A stretch of DNA of 64,000 nt from Gaiellasilicea sp963730405 (GCA_963730405.1 CAVSRW010000001.1:310001-374000); one strand, 5' to 3'. Positions 8,681-20,357 are shown, numbered from the stretch's first letter. Made by a program: numbers and translations. The notes: a model not told the origin generated them from the sequence alone.

Positions 8681-9298
8681 TCAGCGTTCCTCTAGCGCCC
8701 GCTGCAGCGCCGCCACCTGCTCCTCCAGGCGGGCGACGCGCTCCTCGAGCGAACTTTGTGTGACAGTCACACTTTCGACGTTCGTCGAACGAGGGGCATC
8801 GGTCTCCGTGTCGCCCTCCGCTCCGAGCAGCTGGCGCCACCGGTCCTGGCTCTGACCCGGGCGCCGGGGCAGCCGCTCGACGAGGTCTTCGGCCCCCAGC
8901 GCGTCCAGCGCCCGCTCGACGTCCTCCAGGCTCCCGTACGGGTAGAGGCGCTCGACGCGCTGTTTCAGCTCGCCCGGGGTCTGGGGCCCGCGAAGCATCA
9001 GGACGGCGAGGAGCGCGATCTGGGAGGGGACGCGACCGAGCGCGTCGTCGAGCAGGTGGCGGTACTTGGCGACGCGGCTTCCGGGGCCGCTGGCGAGCCG
9101 AGCCCAGCCGCGGCGGGAGAGCCGGTCGAGCGCCGCGCGGATCTCCGCTTCGTCGTAGTCGACGACGGGATCGCGGTTCGTCGCCTGGTTGCAGGCGAGC
9201 CGGAGCGCGTTCAGCGACAGCGGGTACTGGTCGGGCGTCGTCCGTTGCTTCTCGACCAGGCAGCCGAGCACCCGGATCTCGACGGCGTCCGCGTCCAC
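8681..9298 (-). CDS. YceH-like protein (DUF480)
   Basis: The 205-residue protein matches the YceH/DUF480 family: VEIRVLGCLVEKQRTTPD near the N-terminus, LACNQATNRDPV, then two winged-helix-like halves. The last ~25 residues (ERVARLEEQVAALQRALEE) form a predicted coiled coil, suggesting a dimer. No enzymatic activity is established for the family. It appears to share a transcript with the downstream AAA+ ATPase. Confidence 0.85.
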   Translation of the reverse strand: MDADAVEIRVLGCLVEKQRTTPDQYPLSLNALRLACNQATNRDPVVDYDEAEIRAALDRLSRRGWARLASGPGSRVAKYRHLLDDALGRVPSQIALLAVLMLRGPQTPGELKQRVERLYPYGSLEDVERALDALGAEDLVERLPRRPGQSQDRWRQLLGAEGDTETDAPRSTNVESVTVTQSSLEERVARLEEQVAALQRALEER

Positions 9299-9325
9299 GG
9301 CGTGAACGCTAGCGCGGAGCCGCGG

Positions 9326-9475
9326 TCAGCTGACGGGGCGCTGCGTGCCGCGCGGCGCGGTGCTCCGGCGGCCCCAGTCCTCGATCGACCTGCCGGCCGC
9401 CCGGAACCCGCCGCACCAGCCGAACGCGACCAGTACGACGACGTACAGGACGAGGATGACGATCAGGTCTCGCAT
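9326..9475 (-). CDS. Small single-span membrane protein
   Basis: A 49-residue protein beginning MRDLIVILVLYVVVLVAFGW, one transmembrane helix followed by a basic tail. The internal ATG at 9475 is chosen because AAGGAGG lies four bases upstream of it on the minus strand; a longer reading to 9541 would start inside that ribosome-binding site. No homologue is recognised. It lies upstream of the YceH-like and AAA+ genes on the same strand and may be the first gene of that transcript. Confidence 0.6.
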   Translation of the reverse strand: MRDLIVILVLYVVVLVAFGWCGGFRAAGRSIEDWGRRSTAPRGTQRPVS

Positions 9476-9571
9476 CCGACCTCCTTCGTGCTCATTGTAA
9501 CCAGCCGACCCGCCGCCTCGGAGCCGCTGCGCGATGGGCATCCGCCGCCGCGGATGCCCATCCTGCGCTGG

Positions 9572-10885
9572 CTAGAAGGCGGGCGAGATCGGATGGTTGG
9601 AGCGGATCACGTCGGCCGGGTCGACGATCGCCTTGATCCGGCGCAGGCGGTGGTAGCTCGCACTCGAGAAGAGCGACGCCGCCTTCCGCCGTGAGTCGGC
9701 GAAGTTGAGATAGGAGTGGTCCGCCTCCCAGGGCTCCAGCACGTGCCGCAGTTCCGCGACAGCTCCCTCGACGGCCGCCTTTGCCTCGGGCGTCGGCGCG
9801 ACCCCGAGGGCATACATCGCGTAGGGCGCCTCGAACGCGTCGACGGCGCCGTGCCGGGAGTCGAGCCGCGCGACGGCGCCGCCCAGGTGTCGAAGCTCGG
9901 CGGAGAGGATCGGCGAACCGACGACCATCTCGACGAAGAGGTCGATCAGGTGGTCGTCGACGTCGTCCAGCATGCCCCCGTCTCCGGCGCCGGGCGCGGG
10001 GCCTTCGGGGTCCATGTGCAGCCGGCTCAGCTCCGTGATCGGGATCGTCATGACGGTGTCCATGACCGGGCCGAGCGCCCGAAGCGGCTCGATCAGGCGA
10101 GCGCCGTCGGCGGGCCGGCCCGACCAGATCGTCTCCACGACGACGAACGACTGGCCGCGGACAGGCTCCGGGATCTGCGGGATCGGCGGGAACTGGAGGA
10201 TCCGGCCGACCGAGGTCATCTCGTCCGGCAGCTCCTCCGTCCACGCGCGCCACGCCTTCAGGATCTCGGCGGCGCGGTCGACGGGATACCAGAGGATCCC
10301 GGCGTAGATCTCGCTGATCGGGAAGAGGTTGAACTCGATCGCGGTGACGATCCCGAAGGCGCCGCCGCCGCCCCTGAGCGCCCAGAACAGGTCGGGCTCG
10401 TTGGCCCAGTCGGTGCGCACGAGGTCGCCCGAGGCCGTGACGACCTCGATCGCCGTCACGTGGTTGGCGCCGATGCCGTGCTTGCGCGCGAGCCAGGAGA
10501 GGCCGCCGCCGAGGGTGTAGCCGACGACGCCCACGTCAGGCGAGGAGCCGGCCAGCGCGGCCAGCCCATGCTCGCCCGCAGCCTCGACGACCTCGATCCA
10601 GATCGTGCCGGCCTCGACGCGCGCGATCCGGTTCTCGGCGTCGATCGTGACGCCGCGCATCCGCTCGGTCTTGAGCAGGATCGTGTCGGACATGTCGCCG
10701 AGCGCGGCCGCGCCGTGCCCGGTGCCCTGCGGCGCGACCCGCAGGCCGTGGGCCTTCGCAAACACCACGGTGGCGGCGACGTCGGCGGCCGACTCGGACA
10801 GGACGACCGCCGCCGGATTCTGGTCGACGGCCAGATTCCAGGCGAGCCGCGCGTCGTCCCAGTCCACGTCGCCCGGTGCGACCAC
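9572..10885 (-). CDS. FAD-binding oxidoreductase, berberine-bridge-enzyme type
   Basis: The protein has the FAD_binding_4 fold: APQGTGHGA carries the histidine expected to bind FAD, followed by GVVGYTLGGGLSWLARKHG. The BBE C-terminal element is present (YLNFADSR and later DPADVIRSNHPI). The GTG at 10885 opens the uninterrupted frame, 437 residues. A further 24 residues of plausible N-terminus (MTEILSRHETGLDVGPLRDL) are encoded just upstream in another frame from ATG 10958, which has GGAGG at 10970-10974. Removing one base near 10886 joins them as LLDGDVVAPGDVDW, the expected family sequence. So the true gene probably runs 9572-10958 with a one-base insertion. Substrates of such flavoenzymes are sugars or alkaloid-like compounds; this one is unknown. 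Confidence 0.85.
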   Translation of the reverse strand: MVAPGDVDWDDARLAWNLAVDQNPAAVVLSESAADVAATVVFAKAHGLRVAPQGTGHGAAALGDMSDTILLKTERMRGVTIDAENRIARVEAGTIWIEVVEAAGEHGLAALAGSSPDVGVVGYTLGGGLSWLARKHGIGANHVTAIEVVTASGDLVRTDWANEPDLFWALRGGGGAFGIVTAIEFNLFPISEIYAGILWYPVDRAAEILKAWRAWTEELPDEMTSVGRILQFPPIPQIPEPVRGQSFVVVETIWSGRPADGARLIEPLRALGPVMDTVMTIPITELSRLHMDPEGPAPGAGDGGMLDDVDDHLIDLFVEMVVGSPILSAELRHLGGAVARLDSRHGAVDAFEAPYAMYALGVAPTPEAKAAVEGAVAELRHVLEPWEADHSYLNFADSRRKAASLFSSASYHRLRRIKAIVDPADVIRSNHPISPAF

Positions 10886-11049
10886 GATCGCCGTCCAGCA
10901 GGTCCCGCAGCGGGCCGACGTCGAGCCCGGTCTCGTGCCTTGACAGGATTTCGGTCATTCGTAGTGTCACCTCCGTAGGGGTGATCTCATGCTGCGCTCC
11001 GGAGGTGCCTGTGCGCATCGGCCCGGCGACCGAAATCACGTCACCCCTG

Positions 11050-11070
11050 AGGACGAACCCGGCTCGTCCT
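11050..11070 (-). terminator. Possible weak terminator after the MFS gene
   Basis: AGGACGA and TCGTCCT form a perfect 7-bp stem around ACCCGGC, 16-36 bases past the MFS stop. There is no T-run on the minus strand, so termination here is uncertain. A related GGGGTGA/TCACCCC inverted pair (10978-10984, 11041-11047) lies between it and the FAD oxidoreductase start. Confidence 0.3.
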
Positions 11071-11085
11071 GACGGAGGACGAAGC

Positions 11086-12501
11086 CTACGAGTGGGCTTC
11101 GGCCGTTTCGAGGCGGCGACGCACCGGGCGAACGCCGATCGAGACGGCGATCCCGGCCGCGACGAGCGCGGTCACGGCGCTGAGCGCGAACGTGATCGTG
11201 AACGCCGACTCGGCGGGGACGGACGTCCCGTCGATCGTCCTCGCGGTCAGGAGGGCGGCGCCGACCTGGCCGCCGATCACGCCTCCGATCATCCGGACGA
11301 CGGTGTTCATGCCGCCGGCGACGCCCATCTCGTGCGGGTCGACGTTGTCCGCGATCAGTCCGGCCATCGCGGCGAATGCGGCGCCGACCCCGAGCCCCAG
11401 CAGGGCGCTCGCGAGCAGCACCGGTCCGGGCTCGTCGTGGGCGAACGCGAACAGGAGAGCCGCCGCGCTGACGACCAGCATCCCGCCCGCCAGCGGCCAT
11501 TTCGAGCCATAGCGCCGGCCGAGCATCCCCGCCAGCGGCCCGGCGACGAGCATCGCCAGCGAGCTCGGCAGGAGATAGAGGCCGGCCTGGGTCGCGGTCG
11601 CGCCGAAGCCGTAGCCAGCGTCGGACTCGACGAAGGTCGGCACGAGGACGAAGCAGCTGAAGAGCGCGAACCCGGCGATCAGCGTGGCGATGTTCGTCAG
11701 CAGGACCGGCCGGTGGGCGAGCATCCGCAGGTCGACCATAGGCGAGCTCGAGCGCGCCTCGACGATGCCCCAGCAGATGAAGAACGCCGCTGCGAGCGCG
11801 ACCACGGCCAGTAGCAGCGGCGAGCCCCAGCCCCAATCCTCGCCCTCAGTGAGCACGACCATCAGCGAGATCAGTCCCCCCGACAGGAGCAGCGCACCCG
11901 GGACGTCGACGCGCGACGGCGAGCGGATCGGCGACTCCGGCACGAAGCGGTGGACGAGCACGAGCGAGAGCGCGACCGGGATCGAGCCGAGCAGGAAGAG
12001 GTAGCGCCACGAGAAGTTGTCGACGATCACCCCGGAGAGGACGATCCCGAAGCCGCCGCCGACGCCCCAGACCGCCGAGAGGAGGCCGATCCCGACCTTG
12101 ACCTTGTCGGCCGGGAACTCGTCCCGGATGATCGCGAAGCTGAGCGGGAAGAGCGCGCCGCCTGCGCCGGAGACGACGCGGAACGCGATCAGCGACCAGA
12201 GATTCCACGCGAAGGCGGCGCCGAGACAGCCGGCGAGGAAGAGCCCCAGGCTGACGAGCAGCAGCCGCTCCTTGCCGAACTGGTCGCCCAGGCGGCCGAG
12301 GATGGGTGTCAGCACGGCGCCCGAGACGAGGAAGCCGGTCAGCACCCACGTCGTCCACGCGGTGCTCGCGCCGAACTCCTCCTGGAACGTGCCCAGCGCG
12401 GGGAAGACCATCGTCTGCTGGAGCGAGAACGCGGCCCCTGCGAGGGTGAGGATCGCGAGCGTGACGTTGTGGTGCTGGCGCTCGAGATCCACTTCCAGCA
12501 C
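11086..12501 (-). CDS. MFS multidrug-type transporter (DHA2-like, about 14 spans)
   Basis: The 471-residue integral membrane protein has many hydrophobic helices and the MFS loop 2-3 motif in GRLGDQFGKERLL. An antiporter-type stretch (LSAVWGVGGGFGIVLSG) lies in helix 5, and a central loop contains PESPIRSPSRVD. Length and helix count fit the drug:H+ antiporter-2 group. The GTG at 12501 (MLEVDLERQHHN) is selected because upstream residues do not look like a transporter N-terminus. It is divergent from the M6 protease gene and follows no clear operon. The substrate is not predictable. Confidence 0.8.
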   Translation of the reverse strand: MLEVDLERQHHNVTLAILTLAGAAFSLQQTMVFPALGTFQEEFGASTAWTTWVLTGFLVSGAVLTPILGRLGDQFGKERLLLVSLGLFLAGCLGAAFAWNLWSLIAFRVVSGAGGALFPLSFAIIRDEFPADKVKVGIGLLSAVWGVGGGFGIVLSGVIVDNFSWRYLFLLGSIPVALSLVLVHRFVPESPIRSPSRVDVPGALLLSGGLISLMVVLTEGEDWGWGSPLLLAVVALAAAFFICWGIVEARSSSPMVDLRMLAHRPVLLTNIATLIAGFALFSCFVLVPTFVESDAGYGFGATATQAGLYLLPSSLAMLVAGPLAGMLGRRYGSKWPLAGGMLVVSAAALLFAFAHDEPGPVLLASALLGLGVGAAFAAMAGLIADNVDPHEMGVAGGMNTVVRMIGGVIGGQVGAALLTARTIDGTSVPAESAFTITFALSAVTALVAAGIAVSIGVRPVRRRLETAEAHS

Positions 12502-12639
12502 GCTAGCCGTTCGTCCTCGTGGTTGGACGGATTTCCCTTCCTGAGGTCTGTTACTGTCGGCCGACTCCTGCCCGCCGGGGGTTGGCGGGAGAACATTCGA
12601 CCCCGGCGGCGCCGCGCGCCGGGGGAAAGGGGTGGGGAA

Positions 12640-14734
12640 TTGAGAGAGAAGACCCGACACCGGGGCGCCCGCCGGCTCGCCGCACTCGTGCTCCTCGTCG
12701 CGACGGCCACGCTGGCGTCGTCCGCAGGCGCCGAGATCCCGCCGGACGCCGCGAATCACCCGCTGCTCCAGCCGATCGACGCGCAGAACTGGGTCGACCA
12801 GGGCGAGCTGACGTGGGACGCCTACACGCAGGCCCGGCCGGACTCCTGGAACGACACGACGGGCTCGAACGGCTCCGTCAGCCAGTACCAGACGGCCGTC
12901 ATCCTGCTCCAGTTCCAGGACCAGCCGATGCTGATCACGCAGCCGGCCGGCTCGCATCCGTTCGGCAATCCGCAGGCGGGCTGGGAGCCGGTTGCGCCTG
13001 AGGACGTCGCGGACTGGTACTACGACTACTACGCCGTGCCGAACCAGTACAACGGCGGCCAGACGCTGCACGGGTACTGGATGGAGGACAGCCACGGCCA
13101 GATCGGCGTCGACGTCGAGGTGTTCGGGCCGTACACACTGCCCGGCAAGCTGCACGAGTACGGCATTCCGGACGGAGGCTTCAACGCGCCGACGGCGGCA
13201 ATACTGTCCGCAGGGGGACAGCTGCGGCAAGAACATCCGCACCGACGGCGGCGAGCTCTGGCGGGCCGACATCGGCTGCGCGTCGGGCCTCTGCGGGTTC
13301 GACAACGGCTTCTACGTCACCGCCGGCCACGACGAGTCGTCGACGTGGCAGGAGTTCGGCGAGATGATGTTCCAGACGCGCGACGACATTCCGGACGCCT
13401 TCGGGCCGCCGCGCAATCCCGACGGGAGCGCGCCGCTGAACCAGCTCGGGCAGCCGATGACGAACTGGGCGGACACCCGCTACGTCGACTGGACGTCGTG
13501 GAGGGCGGCCGCCAACCACTGGCCGAACGCCGGCGGCGGCACGTCGACGCAGGCCGAGAGCTCCGGGCAGAGCGTCTTCGCCCACGAGTTCAGCCACCTC
13601 CGCGGCCTGCCTGACAACTACAACAACCCGTTCGCCGACAACGAGCGCAACTTCACCGGCTACTGGGAGATGATGAGCCGAGGCACGTTCAACGGCCCGG
13701 GCGGGACGCACAACCGCTGGCAGGTCCCGAACCAGGGCGGCTCCGGACTCGGTCCTCACCACCTGCTCCACTTCAAGAACCAGCTCAGCGTGCTCGCGCC
13801 GACCGACCAGGTCACGTTCGCGCGCGACACGTTGCAGACGCAGGGCGTCGCCCTCGTCGAACTCAAGGCGCGCGAGGCAGTGCCGGACGGCGAGCTCGTC
13901 GGGGCCACGGTCACGCTCGGGGCAGGCGATCTCGCCGGCACCTGCGCGAACCAGGGCCTGGAGCCCTTCTACTGTCCGAACCGCACGGGCGGGGCTTACC
14001 TGCACTACCGCCTGGAGGTCGTCGACCGGGTCGGGAACGACTCGTTCATCCCCGGGCACGGGGTGCTGCTCACGAAGAGCCGCAACAGCGGCACACCGCG
14101 TGTCTGGATGATCGACCCGAACCCGCAGGACATCGGGATGATCGACTTCTACCGGCCGGACGGCACGCCGGTCGCGGTCGTGCGCGGTGACCCGCGGCAG
14201 CTGAACGATGCGACGTTCCACGCGGGCACCCGCTCGGGGAGCGCGTACGAGTACGTGGACACGTTCAACAAGCTCCACTTCTACGTGCTCTCGACGCGCC
14301 GCGGACGCGGACGGCGTCCTCCACTACCGCGTTGCCGTCCGGCGGGCCGAGCACGGGCGATCCGTTCGCACGCGGCGTCGGCCCTGGGTACTGCGACGAA
14401 GACGCCGCAGCGTCAGGGATTCCTCGCGACGTGCACCTTCCCGCTGACGAACACGGGCCAGGCCGGTGCCGCCCCGTTCGACCACGACGTCTACCGCGTG
14501 TCGGCAACGTCGAGCAGCGCCGACTGGAAGGTGACGGTGCCGAACGCGCTCGCCGCCGCGAACGCCGGCCAGACGGTGCAGGTGCCGGTGCACGTGCTCC
14601 GCGACCCGCTCACCGACGAGGGCGATGCCCGCACGACGGTGACGCTGACGGCGAAGTCCGAGGCGGACGCGTCGAAGACGGCGACGCGGACGTGCAACGT
14701 CCACGTCCAGGACACGACGCCTGCGAACGGCTAG
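12640..14734 (+). pseudogene. M6-family secreted metalloprotease, frame-disrupted
   Basis: A TTG at 12640 behind GGTGGGG opens a protein with a Sec signal peptide (LAALVLLVATATLASSAGA). The zinc motif HEFSHLRGLPD lies about 300 residues on, as in immune-inhibitor-A/M6 proteases. The frame changes near 13201, where an extra A seems to split NAPTAA from YCPQGDSCGK. It changes again near 14300, 14340 and 14410, where short homologous pieces (ADADGVLHYRVAV, DPFARGVGPGYC) lie in the other frames before the original frame resumes. All four shifts go the same way. Both halves are otherwise well conserved, so indel errors are as likely as decay. The C-terminal domain looks like a beta-sandwich. Confidence 0.7.
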
Positions 14735-15275
14735 CCGGCCCTTACTGCTCCTGACCTTTCTCGTCCTCGCCGGGTGCGGCGGGGACGAGGAGGTCGCGGG
14801 CGGCGCCGCCGACCTCCCCGGCCCGGTCCCCGCCGGCGTCGAATACGCCGAGCCGCCGGCGTCGGCACTGCCGGCGCCCGAGTTCGGCGCGGAGCTCGTC
14901 GACGGGACGCGCATCCGCGGCAGCGAGCTCTGGCGCGACCGCCCCGTCCTGCTCGTCTTCACGGCGAGCTACTGCGACCGGTGCCGCGAGATCCACCGTG
15001 CGGCGGCCGAGGCAGTCGACGCGCACGAGGGCGCAGCCGGGCTGCTCGGCATCGTCGGCGAGGACGACGTCTCGGGCGGGGCCGAGTACGCGGAGGAGCT
15101 GGATCTCGGCCATCCCGTCGCGAGCGCGGGCGAGCGAGTGTGGTTGAACTACGCGGCGCGGGAGCCGGGGCTCGTCGTGCTCGTCGCCCCCGGGGGCGAG
15201 GTCGTGCGCGGCTGGCCGAACGGCGTCACCGCCGCCGTGCTCTCGGACGCGCTCGACGACCTGATCGAGCCGTGA
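14721..15275 (+). CDS. Thioredoxin-like (TlpA-type) lipoprotein
   Basis: The frame encodes a lipoprotein signal (RPLLLLTFLVLAGC) with lipobox LAGC, a ~45-residue linker, and a thioredoxin-fold domain with the redox motif CDRC (in TASYCDRCREIH). It would be anchored outside the cytoplasmic membrane and reduce or oxidise thiols. No ATG, GTG or TTG precedes the signal in frame; CTG at 14721, with AGGA eight bases before, is the best candidate start and overlaps the M6 gene end. The start is therefore uncertain. The next lipoprotein gene overlaps its stop. Confidence 0.65.
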   Translation: MRTASRPLLLLTFLVLAGCGGDEEVAGGAADLPGPVPAGVEYAEPPASALPAPEFGAELVDGTRIRGSELWRDRPVLLVFTASYCDRCREIHRAAAEAVDAHEGAAGLLGIVGEDDVSGGAEYAEELDLGHPVASAGERVWLNYAAREPGLVVLVAPGGEVVRGWPNGVTAAVLSDALDDLIEP

Positions 15276-15681
15276 GGCGGATCTGGTGGCTCGTGCTCGC
15301 TGCGCTCGCGGCGGGCTGCGGGGGCGGCGCCGACGTCGACGCGCGCCTCGCGATCGTCGTCCCCGACAACAACATTCGCGCCGAGGGCGACGAGTGCTCC
15401 GGGGCGCGGCCGTTCCGCGCAATCCATCGTGGCACCACGTTCACGATCGAGGACGGGGACGGCGCCGTCGTCGCCGAGGGCGAGTTGCCGGCCGGGCGCG
15501 CCACGAATGCCGATCCGAACATCGACTGGGAGACCGACCGCTTCCCGACCGTGTGCGTCTTCGACGTCGAGGTGGGCCTGCCCGAGCGTGCCCGCTACCG
15601 GCTCGTCCTCCCGGAGACGCGTCCGCTCGAGTTCGAGCGCCGCTTCCTCGGCGACGAGCCGTTGCGGCTCGTCCTTTCCGG

Positions 15682-15685
<4 letters not shown>
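15272..15685 (+). CDS. Lipoprotein of unknown function
   Basis: The GTG at 15272 overlaps the stop of the thioredoxin-like gene (GTGA). The 137-residue product starts MRRIWWLVLAALAAGC, a clear lipoprotein signal with lipobox, followed by a small domain rich in beta strands with two cysteines (DECSGARPF, PTVCVFDVEV) that may form a disulfide. I do not recognise the family. Coupling to an extracytoplasmic thioredoxin suggests the cysteines could be its substrate, which is inference. Confidence 0.65.
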
Positions 15686-17352
<1,667 letters not shown>

Positions 17353-17383
17353 CGTCAGGGCACGATAGCCATAGGCTCCCGCC

Positions 17384-17830
17384 ATGCCCGACTACACCTT
17401 CGAGGACTTCGCCGCCGGCCAGGTGTACGAGCTCGGCAGCCGCACGGTCACCGAGGAGGAGATCGTGGACTTCGCGCGGCAGTGGGACCCGCAGCCGTTC
17501 CACGTCGACCCGGAGGCGGCCAAGGAGTCCGTCTTCGGCGGCCTGATCGCGAGCGGCTGGCAGACCGGGGCGATCTGGATGCGCCTGTACGTCGACGCGA
17601 TGCTCGGCGCGGCCGCTCACGGCTCGCCGGGGATCGAGGAGCTCCGGTGGCTCGCGCCGGTCCGTCCAGGCGACACGCTCTCCGGGCGGCTGACGATACT
17701 CGAGGCGACGCCGTCCGCGACCAAGCCGGACCGCGGGACGATCCGGATCCGCGGTGAGATGGTGAACCAGGACGGCGTCACCGTGATGGCGATGACGTCA
17801 CGCGGCCACTTCGGACGGAGGCCCGCGTGA
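17384..17830 (+). CDS. MaoC-like (R)-hydratase
   Basis: The 148-residue hot-dog-fold protein carries the hydratase motif DPQPFHVDPEAA with catalytic Asp and His, followed by FGGLIASGW. Such proteins hydrate enoyl-CoA thioesters. A TAGGCT box ends seven bases before the ATG and no Shine-Dalgarno is visible, suggesting a leaderless transcript. The methyltransferase start overlaps its stop. Confidence 0.85.
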   Translation: MPDYTFEDFAAGQVYELGSRTVTEEEIVDFARQWDPQPFHVDPEAAKESVFGGLIASGWQTGAIWMRLYVDAMLGAAAHGSPGIEELRWLAPVRPGDTLSGRLTILEATPSATKPDRGTIRIRGEMVNQDGVTVMAMTSRGHFGRRPA

Positions 17831-18471
17831 CCGGCTGCTGCGCTCGCCATGGCCAGGAGGAGTTCTTCGGCGAGAAGACGGCCGCGAACGACGCCCGCAA
17901 GTATCGGCGCAAGGGGCCCGATCCGATGGCGCGCTCGCTGGCGAGGCGTGCGGGGACGCGCGGCGTCGAAGGCGCGACCGTCCTCGAGATCGGCGGCGGC
18001 GTCGGCCAGGTCGCGCTCGAGCTGCTGAAGGCCGGTGCCGCCTCGGCCGAGGTGGTCGAGCTCCTGCCCGACTACGAGCCGTTCGTGCACGAGCTTGCGG
18101 CCGAAGCGGGCGTCGACGAGCGGATCTCGTTCAGGACGGCCGATCTGGTCGCCGACCCCGCGGCCGCGGGGCGAGTCGACCTCGTCGTGATGAACAAGGT
18201 CGTCTGCTGCACGCCGGACGGGGTCGCGCTCGCGGGGATCGCTGCGTCCCTGGCGCGGCGAACGCTCGTCTTCAGCTTCCCGCGCGGCGTCTGGTGGGCC
18301 CGTGCGGGCCTCGGCGTCGTGAACCTCTACCTGCGGCTGCGCGGGCGTCGGTTCCGCGTCTTCGTCCATCCGACGGCCGCGCTCGAGGGCGCCGTCGAGT
18401 CCCGCGGCTTCGTCCGGGCGTCGGAGCGGAACGGCCCGCTGTTCCGAATCGCGGCGTTCGAGCGCGTCTAG
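17827..18471 (+). CDS. SAM-dependent methyltransferase
   Basis: The 214-residue class I methyltransferase has motif I VLEIGGGVG and an acidic residue at the end of strand 2 (AEVVELLP). The GTG at 17827 overlaps the MaoC stop. An N-terminal CC pair (MTGCCARHGQEEFFG) precedes the fold and may bind metal or be incidental. The C-terminal half has a hydrophobic stretch and VFVHPTAALEGAVESRGF, seen in small-molecule methyltransferases related to Mg-protoporphyrin methyltransferase. The acceptor is unknown. Confidence 0.8.
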   Translation: MTGCCARHGQEEFFGEKTAANDARKYRRKGPDPMARSLARRAGTRGVEGATVLEIGGGVGQVALELLKAGAASAEVVELLPDYEPFVHELAAEAGVDERISFRTADLVADPAAAGRVDLVVMNKVVCCTPDGVALAGIAASLARRTLVFSFPRGVWWARAGLGVVNLYLRLRGRRFRVFVHPTAALEGAVESRGFVRASERNGPLFRIAAFERV

Positions 18472-18480
18472 GCTTCCACC

Positions 18481-19095
18481 GTGAGCGAGCTCGGCCTCTT
18501 CCCGCTCGGGATCGTCCTGCTGCCGACGGAGCAGATCCCGCTGCACATCTTCGAGGACCGCTACCAGGAGCTGATCGGCGAGTGCCTCGCGGAGGAGCGC
18601 GAGTTCGGCCTCGTCTTCGCCGACGAGGCCGGTCTGCGCGAGATCGGCACGCGCGCGGCCGTGACCGAGGTGCTCGACCGCTTCGACGACGGCCGCCTCA
18701 ACATCGTCGCCGAGGGACGCAACCGGTTCCGTCTGCTCGAGCTCACGGATGGACGCTCGTTCCAGACCGGGATCGTCGAGGATGTCGCGGACGAGCAGGG
18801 CGTCGCCGACCCGGTCGACACCGAGCATGCGCTCGAGCTCTTCCACCGCCTCGTCGACCTGACCGGCGCCGAAGTCGAGGAGCCGCGTCTCGAGGCCGAG
18901 CAGCTCTCCTTCGAGCTCGCGGGCCGGTTCGAGTTCGCCCCCGAGCTGAAGCAGCGCCTCCTGCAGCTGACGTCGGAGCGGACGCGGATGAAGCTGCTCG
19001 CCGAGCTGCTCTCCGGAGCCGCCCAGGCCGTCGAGCGGGAGCGCGAGATCGCGGAGCGCGCCCACGGCAACGGCAAGGTCGACCCCAGGACGTGA
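18481..19095 (+). CDS. LON N-terminal (substrate-binding) domain protein
   Basis: The 204-residue stand-alone LON substrate-binding domain has the N-terminal signature LFPLGIVLLPTEQIPLHIFE followed by RYQELIGECL. No ATPase or protease domain follows. Such proteins are widespread; their role is not settled. A TAGGCT box (18469-18474), overlapping the stop of the previous gene, ends six bases before the GTG start, so leaderless expression is likely. The suf genes follow 17 bases downstream. Confidence 0.85.
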   Translation: MSELGLFPLGIVLLPTEQIPLHIFEDRYQELIGECLAEEREFGLVFADEAGLREIGTRAAVTEVLDRFDDGRLNIVAEGRNRFRLLELTDGRSFQTGIVEDVADEQGVADPVDTEHALELFHRLVDLTGAEVEEPRLEAEQLSFELAGRFEFAPELKQRLLQLTSERTRMKLLAELLSGAAQAVEREREIAERAHGNGKVDPRT

Positions 19096-19112
19096 CGCGT
19101 ACCATGGGGGCC

Positions 19113-20357
19113 ATGGCGGTAACGGCTCAGCCGAAGCTCGACGTCCAGCGCGTTCGCGCCGACTTCCCGTACCTCGAGGAGCTCGTGAACGGCAAGCCGG
19201 TCGCGTTCCTCGACTCGGCCGCTTCGACGCAGAAGCCGCGCCAGGTGCTCGACGCGATGCGCGACTTCTACGAGCACCGCTACGCGAACGTGCACCGCGG
19301 CGTCTACCGCCTCGCCGAGCGCGCGACCGAGGGCTACGAGGGCGCGCGCGAGAAGGTGCGCGGGTTCGTCAACGCGCCGTCGACACGCGAGATCGTCTTC
19401 ACGCGCAGCGCGACGGAGGGAATCAACCTCGTCGCCTACGCCTGGGGGCTCGACAACCTCGGTCCCGGCGACGTCGTCGTCATCACCGAGCTCGAGCACC
19501 ACTCCAACTTCGTCCCCTGGCAGTTCGTCGCCAACCGGACCGGCGCGAGCTTCAGGCACATTCCGATCGACGACGCGGGCGAGCTCCAGCTCGACGCGCT
19601 CGACGAGATCGCGGCGTCCGGCAAGGTCAAGGTGGTCGCGAACAACCTCGTCTCGAACTCGCTCGGCACGATCAACCCGGTCGAGAAGCTGTCCGCGTGG
19701 GCGCACGAGCAGGGCGCGATCATGGTCGTCGACGCGGCGCAGGCGGCGCCGCACCGGCCGATCGACGTCCAGGCGCTCGGCTGCGACTTCCTCGCGATCT
19801 CCTCGCACAAGCTCTGCGGGCCGAGCGGCGTCGGCGCCCTCTGGGGCAAGGCGGAGCTGCTCGAGCAGATGTCGCCGTTCAACCTCGGCGGCGAGATGAT
19901 CCGCTCTGTCGCGCTCGAGCGGACGAGCTGGAACGAGCTGCCCTACAAGTTCGAGGCAGGCACGCCGGCGATCGCCGAGGCCTACGGCTTCGGGGTCGCG
20001 ATCGACTACCTCTCCGAGTTCGGCCTCGACACGATCGAGCGCCACGAGCACGAGTTGACCGAGTACGCGCTCGGCAAGCTCTCCGAGCTCGCTTGGGTCC
20101 GGGTCTTCGGGCCGCCTGTGGAGCGCCGGGCGGGGATCATCTCGTTCGACGTCGAGGGGATCCACCCGCACGATGTCGCCCAGATCCTGGACTGGGAGGG
20201 CGTCGCCGTCCGGGCCGGGCACCACTGCACACAGCCCCTGATGACGCGCCTCGGCGTCGCCGCGACGACGCGCGCGAGCTTCTACCTCTACACGATCCCC
20301 GAGGAGATCGACCGGCTGGTCGAAGGTCTGCACAAGGTCAAGCAGCACCTGGGATGA
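19113..20357 (+). CDS. sufS: Cysteine desulfurase SufS
   Basis: The 414-residue PLP enzyme removes sulfur from cysteine for Fe-S cluster assembly in the cytoplasm. Lys233 in SSHKLCGPSGVG binds PLP, and Cys372 in RAGHHCTQPL carries the persulfide. The N-terminal FLDSAASTQKP pattern is typical of group II desulfurases. ATG 19113 has GGGGG upstream; ATG 19104 three codons earlier is an alternative. It heads a SufS-SufU-Rieske block. The sufBCD genes are not in the window. Confidence 0.9.
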   Translation: MAVTAQPKLDVQRVRADFPYLEELVNGKPVAFLDSAASTQKPRQVLDAMRDFYEHRYANVHRGVYRLAERATEGYEGAREKVRGFVNAPSTREIVFTRSATEGINLVAYAWGLDNLGPGDVVVITELEHHSNFVPWQFVANRTGASFRHIPIDDAGELQLDALDEIAASGKVKVVANNLVSNSLGTINPVEKLSAWAHEQGAIMVVDAAQAAPHRPIDVQALGCDFLAISSHKLCGPSGVGALWGKAELLEQMSPFNLGGEMIRSVALERTSWNELPYKFEAGTPAIAEAYGFGVAIDYLSEFGLDTIERHEHELTEYALGKLSELAWVRVFGPPVERRAGIISFDVEGIHPHDVAQILDWEGVAVRAGHHCTQPLMTRLGVAATTRASFYLYTIPEEIDRLVEGLHKVKQHLG